Positions 10,540 to 22,148 of a DNA stretch of 64,000 bases are shown here, in pieces. The notes below the pieces were generated by a model. The model ran no database searches and was not told the origin of the DNA. It saw nothing but the letters and a program-made list of their open reading frames with translations. Where the stretch lies: positions 15,880,237 to 15,944,236 of the forward strand of contig CM048844.1 in the NCBI GenBank assembly GCA_026545765.1, given 5' to 3'. Position numbers and translations under genes: made by a program. The first letter of the stretch is position 1; each line of letters opens with the position of its first letter. This DNA is from Plantago major. Taxonomy: Eukaryota; Streptophyta; Magnoliopsida; Lamiales; Plantaginaceae.

Positions 10540-12159
10540 TGTTGGTCCAGATAACGGCAAAGTAAAAGACTAGGGGGGGGGGGGTGATAGTCTTTTAAAA
10601 CTTTTGTCGATAAACACAGTTTCTCAGATATCGGTGAAGATATCTGATACTTCATTTCAGAGAGCGAAAGACTTTTCTGTGATAAGTGCACGTGCTCAGC
10701 AAGATAAGTGTAAGTACTTTGCAAGATAAGTAAAGCAAGTAATAAACTGCAGAAAGTAAATGACACAAGTCTTTTTATAGTGGTATCTGAAGGTGGCGTA
10801 ATCCTTCAACTAATCCACTTCGTCCTTTCTCAGACCTAGAATCCACTAAGACAGATAAATGAGGTAACCTTACAGATATCTTCTCTTGATTCCTAAATAC
10901 ACTAGGTTCCCAACCAAGTGTTCCCCCTGAGTTATTCCCCGGCTTTCACAGCCAAGTACTTCCTGTACTCAGAAACCTTTTGAGCTGTTCCTTAGTTTCC
11001 CAAACTAAGTACTTCCCGTGATCAATAACCTTGGAGTTATTCCTTAGTTTCCCAAACTAAGTACTTCCTGTACTCCACGCCGTTTAAGGTGTTGGTTAAG
11101 GTAAATTGTCAGGTGAGCTTCTTTAATAACTTGTTCAGTTATTCAGATAGCTTTATGAATCAAGTATACTTAATACACTTTGCAATGTATGGTATCTTGT
11201 TCTTTACTGACCCAAGTCTATGATAAGTGTTCAAGAGAATCAAGCTCAGATATGAAATCTTAGTTCAACTCTTTCACAAATAGCAATGCTCGTTAAGGAT
11301 CAGGACACTTAGAACTTTTGTGCTACTTAGAATCAAGAGCTTTGTTCGCAACAGAAAGCTTGAAGGTAAGTAGTTTGCTTGAGAGAGCTTGTGAGAATAT
11401 TCAGTATGTAGTTCAGTGTGTTCTAAGGTGTGTTCTCAAGCAGTCTAAGTGTTGATATTTATAGATGAATTTGAGTGCCGTTTGAATAGTATCCGTTAGG
11501 CTTAACTCATTTTCAAACTATTGATATCTGAGTATAGTACTGTAGCAGGTTTGTCTTCTTCTTCAGAAGCTACAACTTTTGTTCAGACATATCTGTCCGC
11601 GCATTTAATGCACTGTACTATACTTTGTCCTGTAGTGCCAACGGAACTATGCAAGCTTTCTGAGGCTTGTACGTTCTTTTTCAGAGATCGTCACAGCTCC
11701 AGATACCACTTGTTGAAACAACTTGTTATAATATATTTCTTTTTTTAGAAGCATATTTTATGTCCAAGGTATCTGAGTGTAGATATCTGTGGGCACTTTC
11801 CTCGTCTCAGAAACCTTCTAATCTCACATATCTTTTTGCAACATTTGTTTCGAAACACTTGTTTCTTCAAGATATCTGGATATAGGTATCTGAAAAACCT
11901 TTGTCTTCAGCAATCTTGTGCAGTCTTCAAGTCTTCAAATCCGTTGAACTTTTCCTGCTAGATGCCTTCTTCTTGGTCTTCTTCAGAAAATAAAAATTAC
12001 ATTTCGAGACCTAACATCCTATACAAGATTTGCTAGACTATCGTACTTAGTGAGTTTCCTCTTTTACAGTGTTCAAGTGAACTAAGAGTACTAATCACCT
12101 TTCTGAGCTAAGATAAGTCATTAGGTTGCTGATCAAAATCTAAACATATATTCCTAACA
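10540..12159 (-). repeat. S1 3' LTR
   Basis: TGTTGGTCCAGATAACGG... to ...TTCCTAACA. It has a TATA box (minus strand TATAAATA) at 11456-11463. Near the outer edge an inverted repeat of AAAAGACTA flanks a run of 12 Gs. Many copies of the palindrome-like AGATATCTG occur. Short plus-strand ORFs here recur in every LTR of the family and are antisense chance reads. Confidence 0.92.
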
Positions 12160-12175
12160 AATTTCCCCCATTTTG
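12160..12175 (-). other. S1 polypurine tract
   Basis: Minus strand AATGGGGGAAATT lies directly before the 3' LTR start TGTTAGGAAT. The same tract occurs in S2 (18076-18090) and S3 (50286-50300). Confidence 0.8.
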
Positions 12176-12533
12176 ATCAGTCAACGATGATTATTTGACC
12201 TATTACAAATCTGGATGAGGAAACAATCCACCACTTAATCATTTCTTAAGATCTCTTAATTCATATAGTTAAGTGCAGAAAGTAAACATCAACCAAATCA
12301 CAAGGTGTGATCTTTGCTGACAAGTTATCTTTTATATAAAATGATATATGAGAGTAAGTTCATCAGATGTTAGAACAATTACAGAACATAGATAACTTTT
12401 TCAAGATTTAACAGAAAAGTGCAATCAGCAAAATCACAAAAACTACTTAATCAAATAGAACAACAGGAGTAACCAAGATCCAAGTGAACATTCTAAATGA
12501 CAAGTCTTCAAGTCTTCAAAGCAGCTCCATGGA
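12176..12533 (-). other. S1 ORF3 3' untranslated region
   Basis: About 360 bp between the ancestral ORF3 stop and the polypurine tract. It is collinear with 18091-18475 in S2 and 49915-50285 in S3. No coding region or RNA gene is seen. Confidence 0.6.
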
Positions 12534-15363
12534 TCAATCTGCAAATTTCCTATCACCAAACCTTTTGATATTATCAGAGTAGTCATAGAGAAGAGTTCTG
12601 ACAATCATCTCTGTGTCTCTGGCAAATCCACAGACTTCCTTGTAGGTTTTGGTAGGATTTCTCTTGACAAAGTGCTTGACCCACATATACTTTCCTCACT
12701 TCCAGGCATGCTCGATTCTGATATCTGATAGCTTGAAGTATTCATAAATGATCTTCAGATATCTGATGTCACCCTTGTATTGATCTTCAGTTAAGTAGAA
12801 GGACTCATAGGGTTCCACCGCAAGTGTTGCTCTTGTGCCTGTTCCAGTAATGTTGAGAATTCTATGCACATCATCTGGCTTTCCATAAGGACATTCATCA
12901 GAGAGGTCCTTCTTCATGGCTTCTGTTCTCTTGATTACTTCAAAATCCAACCATGCTTTGATGTGGTTGGTGTTAATCAAGATTGGCTTGTCTTTTCTCC
13001 ATGCCATGAGCTGTTTATGGATTGGTTCTGGAAACCTTGAATTTAGCAGTAAGTGCCTGAGTTCCAGAATCCAGTAGCCATTTTTCTGATTTATGCACCT
13101 ATAGACAGAGGAGTTGTTGTCATTCTTCACATACTCAATTTTGGCTTCTTCTGGCCTGAGTGGAAGTTGACTTTGTCTTTGTTCAGCTCTCAGCCTGTTC
13201 CTCCTTTGTCTTGAATTCTCCTTTGGGGTAATGCTTGAAGAACCACCCTGGATAGACTTGGTATTTCTAGAGGGTATTTTAGCTGTTGACTTGGATTGAC
13301 TTGGATTGCCTTTGGCAGCTATGGGCTCAGTTAGGCTATCAACCTTTCTTCTTTTTCTGTGAAGAGGAGCTTCATCTTCATCCTCATCTTCATCATCATC
13401 TTCCAGATTTCTCTGGTTATGTGATTTGCAGCCTTCTTCATTGCCCAGATATTTGATTTGGCCTTCTTCTTCTTCTTCAGGAGATTCATCAATCCCTCTT
13501 ACTTGTGTTCTCCGTGGAGCCTTGGTACTCCTTGGAGGTCTTTTTGCCATGGCCCTTGTTACCATTGTCGTTTCTTCAGTTGGCTGCTGGAAAGTAGCTA
13601 CTATTTGCAAAGCAACTTGATTTGATGAGGGCTCATTTATTCTGAGTGGTGGCTGGGAAGTTTTCTTGTTTCCTCTTCCTTTCTGAGCAGCACCAGCTCT
13701 AGATTTCTTCTTTCCTTCCCCCTGATCTTGAGATCCAAATTCTTCCCCCTTAGTCATTGTTGACTGACTAAGTACCACAAACGAATCTGAGAGAGACTCA
13801 AAATTCCTTTGCAATTAATTGTAGGCAGTAACCAACCTCTGAAGTTCAGCCTTGAGCTCCTGATTTTGTTTGATAAGTCCATTTTCCTTATCAATGAGCT
13901 CTGCCAATGGGCCTAGTATGGCATCTTTTTTTCCAGCAGTGTAACTTGCCTCTTGAAAAGCTTTTTCAGCTAATGACACATCATCGTCCCTTATCATTCC
14001 CAGATCCTTCTGAGCAATAACTATACTGGTTGTTCTCTGAGTGATGAGTTTAGTGAACTTCTTCATTTCCGAGGGGACGAAGGCAATTACATCTTTGTTT
14101 TGTGAAGACAGCTCCTTTTTAAGATGTGCCAAAACTTGGTATCTATTCATGTATTCATGGGAGTGGACATTTTGCAGTTTGTTGAAAACTTCAGGAGCAA
14201 TTAGCTTCCTTTTCAGATGAGAAACCGTCAAGTGTTCATTGCGGTGTGCTGCCAAAGTCTTGTCTTCTTCATCATCTGAGTCTTCAGCCCAGTGATCTTC
14301 ATCCTCTTGGACATTTTCAAGATTTTCTAGTCCAGCAACCATCTCAGAGATGGGCTTCTTTCCTTTCTGAGAGGAGGATGGTATGTCTTTTTGATGGTGA
14401 TGCAGCCTTAGCATCATGCTTTTCTTTAGATACTTCTTCAGTATCTAACTCCTTAGCAATAGCATTTACAACATCCTGGAGCTCTTTGACCTCAGAGTAA
14501 GCTACCAATTATTTCAAGTATTGATCTTGAAGCTTATTGAGCTTGTCTCTGGATTTAACTATCTCTTCTTCAAGTTGAAGATGGAGCTGTTTCTCTTCTT
14601 CCAACAGTTGTTTGAGTTGAGCAGCTCTGGTTTGAGTATTTAATATCTTCTGAGTTGTTTCCTCAGAGTGCTCAACTACTTGTTCAGTAGTGTCCTTTTG
14701 TTGTTGGGATTGCTGTGATGGATGGGTGGATTTCTGAGGAGATGGAGGAGGGGATTGCCGTGATGTCCTCTCAGTGTGCTTTTCAGCAGCTGAGGAAATG
14801 TTTCCTTGTGGAATCCCTCCCGTCCCTGGTGCAGGGGCATCATCATCATCCTTATTATCATCCTCATTCTTGTGATGGTCAGAAGGAGAATCTTTATAGT
14901 CATTTTCATCAGTCTCCTTCTCTTCTTCATCTTTTGAGACCAGATTGATCACTTCTGGAATAGTGATAATTTGCCCATTTACTTCCTCTTGCTCAGAGGG
15001 TATAAATTGGAGTGTCGTGGGCAAGACCGGTTTGAAAGCCATCTGTAATCTGGTCTGACCATCTGCCTTTTTGAAGGCTTGCACCAATTTGTGTGCCACT
15101 TCCTTGGAAAAATCCTTACGCATTAAGGTCGCAACTTGATATTGTTCAGTAGGGAACATTGCGTGGATGTAGTTTTCCAGATCAAGAGCACGTGCTCGTC
15201 TTGTTGGTTGATCTGTGATTCTCAGTATTTCAGAGAGATCAGAGCACCTTAACCTCTGCCATTTCTTGAAGCATTGAATATGCTTTGGCAAGGTATGAGT
15301 CTTGAAGAAGGGAAGAAGGTTTTCATAGTCATCATTTGACTCCTTCTTGGCACTACTTTGAGC
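12534..15363 (-). pseudogene. S1 ORF3 exon 6 (last, large exon), decayed
   Basis: This exon encodes the C-terminal two thirds of the ORF3 protein: a conserved block (KHIQCFKKWQRLRCSDL), an acidic Asp/Glu stretch with a Gln-rich run, a long coiled coil (LLEEEKQLHLQLEEE), a second coiled coil (IKQNQELKAELQRL), a Lys/Arg-rich segment, and a conserved C-terminal domain (GYWILELRHLLLNSRFPEP). The matching exon in S2 is open almost throughout. Here a TAA near 14509, a frameshift near 14396-14410, a TAA near 13815 and a TGA near 12696 break it. I do not recognise a characterised protein family; no membrane span or catalytic motif is visible. Confidence 0.75.
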
Positions 15364-16447
15364 CTGGAAGAGAGAGTTTTGAGTTAGTGTAGATATTTGA
15401 GTTTTAGAGTAGTCAAGTATCTGTGTTACCTGTGCAACAGCAACAGGCTCAGAAGGTTGGACTACTGAGGTTCCAGGTGCCTCAGATATCTTGGTGTGAG
15501 GAGGAGACTTGGAAGTCTGATCGTCACAATCCTCTCTTTCTTTTTGAACCTGAGAATACAACATAACACTTAGAAATTTATCAGGAGAGAAACACTTAGA
15601 CAATTTGATATCTGAAATGTTAATCACCTCCACAGTAGGAGGCTTAGATACTTGTCTATCAGAAACTTGTACAGTTTCTGGTATTTTCTCGGGTGATGAA
15701 GGTTTGGTGGCCTCATCAATTTCCATTGGTTGAGGGGATTGATTGGGAAATTCCCAAGCAACTTCTACTTCTGTTTGAGCCTATGAGTAGAAAGTGTTAA
15801 GTATTTAAAAATGATCAGAGTAATATTGTGAAGAATATAGATATCTGAGATATATACCTTCTCAATAGAAGGCTCAGATACTTGTTCCTCAGAGACTTTG
15901 TGAGTCTCTGGTTGATTCTCTGATGAAATAGGCTTCTCAGCCTCATCATTTTTCTTCTCAGTTGGAGCCTATTAGAAACAAAGAGTTAATCAAGTGTTTG
16001 TAAAAGATTTCTAAAAAGTCATGTCTTAAGAGACTATGTTCCACCTGGAATACAGGCTCAGGTTCCTTAAGTGGTGAGGCTATGGGAGCCTCCTTCTCAG
16101 TTTCTGAGGCAAGCTTTTCAGCTTCCTCTTGTTCTTTTGTTTCTAATTCAACCTGTAACAAAGAAATTTTTAATAGTAACAAGATTGATAAACATAAAAT
16201 TTCACAAGTAGAGAGTTAAACCATTTAGCTACCTGAGCATTGTCAGGCTGATTGGTCTCTGGAACTTGTGACCCTTCTATGCTTTGGTCTTGTTGTTCCA
16301 TTACGGCTTCTTTGTTTGAAGTTTCAGGTACTTCAGACCTTTCCTGAGTGGCTGACTCAGTTGCCTCCCTTGTTTGATCATTCTGAGCAGGTGCTCAGTT
16401 TGATCCCTCTCTAGGAGTTGGGGAACCTGCTTATTTGCAGCATTTTC
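15364..16447 (-). pseudogene. S1 ORF3 exon 1 end, exons 2-5 and introns 1-5
   Basis: Introns with GT...AG ends lie at 16153-16232, 15969-16044, 15781-15857, 15550-15627 and 15364-15429 (80, 76, 77, 78 and 66 bp). They leave exons of 108, 111, 153 and 120 bp, all multiples of three, all phase 0. The acceptors are pyrimidine-rich (for example TTGTTACAG). The exons encode Glu/Ser/Pro-rich segments with repeated VSE and SEP motifs. The same exon sizes recur in S2 (105, 111, 153, 120). Exon 1 is cut at 16447 by S2 and resumes at 53503. Confidence 0.82.
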
Positions 16448-18075
16448 TGTTGGTCCAGATAACGGCAAAGTAAAAGACTAGAGGGGGGGGGGGGGTGAAT
16501 AGTCTTTTAAAACTTTTGTCGATAAGCACAGTTTCTCAGATATCTGTAAAGATATCTGATACCTAATTTCAGAGAGCGGAAGACTTCTGAGATAAGTGCA
16601 CGTGTTCAGCAAGATAAGTGTAAGTACTTTGCAATATAAGTAAAACAAGTAATAAACTGCAGAAAGTAAATAACACAAGTCTTTTTATAGTGGTATCTGA
16701 AGGTGGCGTAATCCTTCAACTAATCCACTTCGGTCTTTTTCAGACCTAGAATCCACTAAGATAAATGAGGTAACCTTACGGATATCTTTTCTTGATTCCT
16801 AAATACACTAGGTTCCCAACCAAGTGTTCCCCCTGAGTTATTCCCCGACTTTCACAGCCAAGTACTTCCTGTACTCAGAAACCTTTTTGAGCAATTCCTT
16901 AGCTTCCCAAGCTAAGTACTTCCTGTGCTCAGCAACCTTGGAGTTATTCCTTAGTTTCCCAAACTAAGTACTTCCTATACTCCACGCCGTATATGGTGTT
17001 GGTTTTAGGTATGTTTGTCAGGTGAGCTTCTTTAATAACTTGTTCAGTTATTCAGATAGCTCTGTGAATCAAGTATACTTAATACACTTTTCAATGTATG
17101 GTATCTTGTTCTCTACTGACCCAAGTCTATGGTAAGTGTTCAAGAGAATGAAACTTAGATATGAAATCTTAGTTCAATTCTTTCACAGATAACAATGCTC
17201 GTTAAGGATCAGGACACTTAGAACTTTTGTGCTACTTAGAATCAAGAGCTTTGGTCGCAACAGAAAGCTTGAAGGTAAGTAGTTTGCTTGAGAGCGCTTG
17301 TGTGAGTATTCAGTGTGTTCTAAGGTATGTTCTCAAGCAGTCTAAGTGTTGATATTTATAGATGAATTTGAGTGCCGTTTGAATAGTATCCGTTAGGCTT
17401 AAATCAAATTCAAACTATTGATATCTGAATATAGTATCAGAGTTTTGTCTTCTTCTTGTTACTGCTTTTGTTCGGACATTTCGCTCACGCATTTAATGCA
17501 CTGTACTATATTTTGTCCTGTAGTGCCAACGGAACTATGCATGGTATCAGAGATCTTTATACTATCAGAGTTTTCTGAAACTTTGCATGTTCTTTTCCAG
17601 AGATCATCGTAGCTCCCGATACCACTTGTTTAAACAACTTGTTATAATATGTTTCTTTTTCAGAAGCATATTTTATGTCCAAGGTATCTAAGTGTAGATA
17701 TCTGTGGGCACTTTCCTCATTTCAGAAACCTTTCATTCTCAGATATCTTTTGCAACTTGTGTGTTTCGAAACACTTGTTTCTCCAAGATAACTGGACATA
17801 GGTATCTGAAAAACCCTTGTCTTCAGCAATCTTGTGCAGTCTTCAACTCTTCAAATCCGTTGAACTTTTCCTGCTGGATGCCTTCTTCTTGGTCTTCTTC
17901 AGAAAATAAAAATTACATTTCGAGACCTAACATCCTATACAAGATTTGCTAGACTATCATACTTAGTGAGTTTCCTCTTTTACAGTGTTCAAGTGAACTA
18001 AGAGTACTAATCACCTTTCTGAGCTAAGATAAGTCACTAGGTTGCTGATCAAAATCTAAACAGATATTCCTAACA
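16448..18075 (-). repeat. S2 3' LTR
   Basis: 1,628 bp, TGTTGGTCC... to ...TTCCTAACA. It has a run of 13 Gs flanked by the AAAAGACTA/TAGTCTTTT inverted repeat near 16470-16512 and a TATA box in the same place as in S1. It begins on the minus strand next to the polypurine tract at 18076-18090. Confidence 0.92.
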
Positions 18076-18475
18076 AATTTCCCCCATTTTGATCAGTCAA
18101 CGATGACTATCTGACCTATTACAAATCTGGATGAGGAAACAATCCACCACTTAATCATTTCTTATGATCTTTTAATTCATATAATTAAGTGCAGAAAGTA
18201 AACATCAACCAAATCACAAGGTGTGATCTTTGCTGATAAGTTATATTTCATATAAAATGATATCTGAGAGTAAGTTCATCAGATAAGATACAGAGAAAGC
18301 TTACAGATAACTTTTCCAAGATTTAACAAAAAGGATCAATCAGCAAAATCACAGAAACTACTTAGTCAAATAGAACAACAGGAGTTACCAAGCTCCAAGT
18401 GAACATTCTAAATGGCAAGTCTTCAAGTCTTTAACAATCTTCAAGTCTTCAAAACAGTTCCATGGATCAGTCTGC
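18076..18475 (-). other. S2 polypurine tract and ORF3 3' untranslated region
   Basis: The purine tract AATGGGGGAAATT is at 18076-18090 on the minus strand. The remaining 385 bp show no coding region and match the same interval in S1 and S3. Confidence 0.65.
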
Positions 18476-21258
18476 AAATTTCCTATCACCAAACCTTTTG
18501 ATGTCATCAGAGTAGACATAGAGAAGAGTTCTGACAATCATCTCTGTGTCTCTGGCAAATCCACAGATTTCCTTGTAGGTTTTGGTGGGATTTCTCTTGA
18601 CAAAATGCTTGACCCACAGATACTTCCCCACTTCCAGGCATGCTCGATTCTGATATCTGACAGCTTGAAGTATTCATAAATGATCTTCAGATATCTGATG
18701 TCACCCTTGTATTGATCTTCAGTTAAGTAGAAGGACTCATAGGGTTCCACCGCAAGTCTTGCTCTTGTGCCTGTTCCAGTAAGGTTGGGAATTCTGTGCA
18801 CATCATCTGGCTTTCCATAAGGACATTCATCAGAGAGGTCCTTCTTCATGACTTCTGTTCTCTTGATTACTTCAAAATCCAACCATGCTTTGATGTGGTT
18901 GGTGTTAATCAAGATTGGCTTATCTTTTCTCCATGCCATGAGCTGTTTATGGATTGGTTCTGGAAACCTTGAATTTACCAGTAAGTGCTTGAGTTCCAGA
19001 ATCCAGTATCCATTCTTCTGATTAATGCACCTGTAGACAGAGGAATTGTTGTCATTCTTCATATACTCAATTTTGGCTTCTTCTGGCCTGAGTGGAAGTT
19101 GACTTTGTCTTTGTTCAGCTCTCAGCCTGTTCCTTCTTTGTCTAGAATTCTCCTTTGGGGGATTGCTTGAAGAACCACCCTGGATTGACTTGGTATTTCC
19201 AGAGGGTGTATTAGCTGCTAAAGGCTTTGCAGCTGTGGGCTCAGTTAGGCTATCAACCTTTCTTCTTTTTCTGTGAAGAGGAGCTTCATCATCATCAAGA
19301 TTAATTCTTGTGAGAATTTTGCACCCTTCTTCATTGCCCAGGGATTTGATTTGACCTTCTTCTTCTTCTTCTTCTTCTTCTTCAGAAGATTCGTCAATCC
19401 CTCTTACTTGTCTTCTCCTTGGAGCCTTGGTACTCCTTGGAGGTCTTTTTGCCATGGCCCTTGTTACCATTGTAGTTTCTTCAGTTGGCTGCTGGGAAGA
19501 AGCTACTATTTGCAAAGCAGCTTGATTTGGTGAGGGCTCATTTATTCTGAGTGGTGGCTGGGAAGTTTTCTTGTTTCCTCTTCCTTTCTGAGCGGCACCA
19601 ACTCTAGATTTCTTCTTTCCTCTCCCCTGATCAGATCCAAATTCTTCCCCCTTAGTCATTGTTGACTGACTAAGTACCACAAATGAATCTGAGAGGGACT
19701 CAAAATTATTTTGCAAGTAGTTGTAGGCAGTGACCAACTTCTGAAGTTCAGCCTTGAGCTCCTGATTTTGTTTGATAAGTCTATTTTCCTTATCAGTGAG
19801 CTCTGCCAATGGGCCTAGTATGGCATCTGATTTTCCAGCAGTGTAACTTGCCTCGTGAAAAGCTTTTTCAACTAATGAGACATCATCGTCCCTTACCATT
19901 CCCAGATCCTTCTGAGCAATGATCATACTGGTTGTTCTCTGAGTGATGAGCTCATTGAATTTCTGCATATCTGAGGGGACGGAGGCAATTACCTCTTTGT
20001 TTTGTGAAGACATGTCCCTTTTAAGATGTGCCAAAACTTGATATCTATTCATATATTCATGGGAGTGGACATTTGGCAGTTTGTTGAAAACTTCAGAAGC
20101 AATTAGCTTCCTTTTCAGATGAGAAACCGCTAAGTGTTCATTGCGGTGTTCTGCCAAAGTCTTGTCTTCTTCATCATCTGAGTCATCAGCCCAGTGATCT
20201 TCATCCTCTTGGACATTTTCAAGATTTTCCAGTCCAGCAACCATTTCAGAGATGGGCTTCTTTCCTTTCTGAGAGGAGGATGGTATGTCTTTTGCTGATG
20301 ATGCAGCCTTAGCATCATGCTTTTCTTTAGATACTTCTTCAGTATCTAGCTCCTTAGCAATAGCATTTACAGCATCCTGGAGCTCTTTAACCTCAGAGTA
20401 AGCTACTGTCTCTTGTAAGTATTGATCTTGTAGTTGATTGAGCTTATCTCTGGATTTAACTAGCTCTTCTTCAAGTTGAAGATGGAGCTGCTGCTCTTCT
20501 TCCAATAGTTGTTTGAGTTGAGCAGTTCTGGTTTGAGTATTTAATATCTTCTGAGTTGTTTCCTTAGAGTGCTCAACTACTTGTTCAGCAGTGTCCTTTT
20601 GTTGTTGGGAAGATGGATGGGTAGATTTCTGAGGTGATGGAGGAGGGGATTGCTGTGATGTCCTCTCAGTGTGCTTTTCAGCAGCTTTGGCAATGTTTCC
20701 TTGTGGAATCCCCCCCGCCCCTGGTGCAGGGGCATCATCATCATCCTTTTTATCATCCTCATCCTTGTGATGGTCAGAAGGAAAATCGTCATAGTCATTT
20801 TCGTCAGTTTCCTTCTCTTCTTCATCTTCAGAGACAAGATTAATCACTTCAAGAATAGTGATCTTCTGCCCATTAACCTCTTCTTGTTCAGAAGGAATAA
20901 ATTGTAGTGTCTGGGGCAGGACTGGCTTGAATGCCATCTGCAATCTTGTCTGACCATCTGCCTGTTTGAAGGCTTTCACCAATTTATGTGCCACTTCCTT
21001 GGAAAAATCCTTACGCATTAAGGTCGCAACTTGATATTGTTCAGTAGGGAACATTGCGTGGATATAGTTTTCTAGGTCAAGAGCTCGTGCTCGTCTTGTT
21101 GGTTGATCTGTGATTCTCAGTATTTCAGAGAGATCAGAGCACCTTAACCTTTGCCATTTCTTGTAGCATTGAATATGCTTTGGCAAGGTATGAGTCTTGA
21201 AGAAGGGAAGAAGGTTTTCATAGTCATCATTTGACTCCTTCTTGGCACTACTTTGAAC
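18476..21258 (-). CDS. S2 ORF3 exon 6, nearly intact
   Basis: This is the best-preserved ORF3 exon: about 900 codons open from the intron-5 acceptor at 21258 down to 18538. A one-base loss near 18632 (GGGGAAGTAT where S3 has GGGGAAAGTAC) shifts the last 50 codons. The ancestral stop, shared by all three copies (...KFAD then TGA), is at 18476-18478. In order it encodes a conserved globular-looking block (about 120 residues), an acidic linker, two coiled coils, a Lys/Arg-rich stretch that could bind nucleic acid or direct nuclear import, a poly-Glu run, and a conserved C-terminal domain of about 180 residues (ENSRQRRNRLRAEQRQSQL onward). No transmembrane segment is seen, so an envelope role is not supported. 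The function is unknown. Confidence 0.78.
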
Positions 21259-22148
21259 CTGAAAGAGAGAGTTTTGAATTAGTTTCAAAACTTGTGTAGA
21301 TATCTGAGTTTTAGAGTAGTCAAGTATCTGTGTTACCTGTGCAACAGCAACAGGCCCAGAGGGTTGGACTACTGAGGTTCCAGGTGCCTCAGATATCTTG
21401 GTGTGAGGAGGAGACTTGGAAGTCTGATCCTCAGCATCCTCTCTTTCTTTTTGAACCTGAGATTAGAAACATAACACTTAGGAAATTTTATCAAGAAAAA
21501 GTTCTATTTTCAGAATCAGATATCTGAGAGGTCAATTACCTCCACTATTGGAGGCTCAGATACTTGTTGCTCAGAGACTTGTGCAGTCTCTGGAAAATTT
21601 TCTTGTGATGAAGGTTTTGATGCCTCATCAATTTCCATTTGTTGTGGGGATTGAGCGGGCAATTCCCCAGCAACTTCTACTTCTTTTTGAACCTGTTTAA
21701 GTAGAAAGTGTTAGTTTGAGAAAAATGATCAGAGATTTGTCTTTGAAGATTATAGGTATCTGAATGAAATACCTTCTCTGCAGAAGGTTCAGATACTTGT
21801 TCCTCAGAGACCTTGGAAGTCTCTGGATTCTTTTCTGAAGAGATAGACTTTTCAGTCTCTTCATTTTTCTTCTCAGTTGGAGCCTATTAGAAACAGACAC
21901 TTAATAGTATTAGTCAAGTGTATAAAGCACATATCTGAGATGTTATATCTTAAGGAACTATTTTCTACCTGTGAGACAGACTCCTGTTCCTTAAGTGGTG
22001 AGGCTATGGAAGCCTCCTTCTCAGATTCTCGAAAGCTTGCGACTTCCTCTTGTTCTTTTGTTTCTAATTCAGCCTGTAACAAAGAATTTTTATTAGTTAA
22101 CAAGACAAAAAACACAAAGAAATTCACAAGTACAAACCATTCAGCTAC
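21259..22148 (-). CDS. S2 ORF3 exons 2-5 with introns 1-5
   Basis: Five GT...AG introns: 22074-22148 (75 bp), 21884-21968 (85), 21693-21772 (80), 21457-21539 (83) and 21259-21336 (78). The exons between are 21969-22073 (105 bp), 21773-21883 (111), 21540-21692 (153) and 21337-21456 (120). Each keeps an open frame, and every junction falls between codons. Exons begin with related codons (AELE, APTE, VQKE, VQKE) and contain VSEQQVSEP-like motifs, so they look like duplicated units. Splicing is inferred from sequence, from the stops inside introns, and from conservation in S1 and S3. It has not been observed. Confidence 0.82.

Noticed and set aside
11521..11885. Repeated plus-strand ORFs starting MISEYS or with RSSQLQIPLVETTCYN in several LTRs
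   Set aside because: They are antisense to the LTR U3, recur only because the LTR recurs, and are broken differently in each copy.
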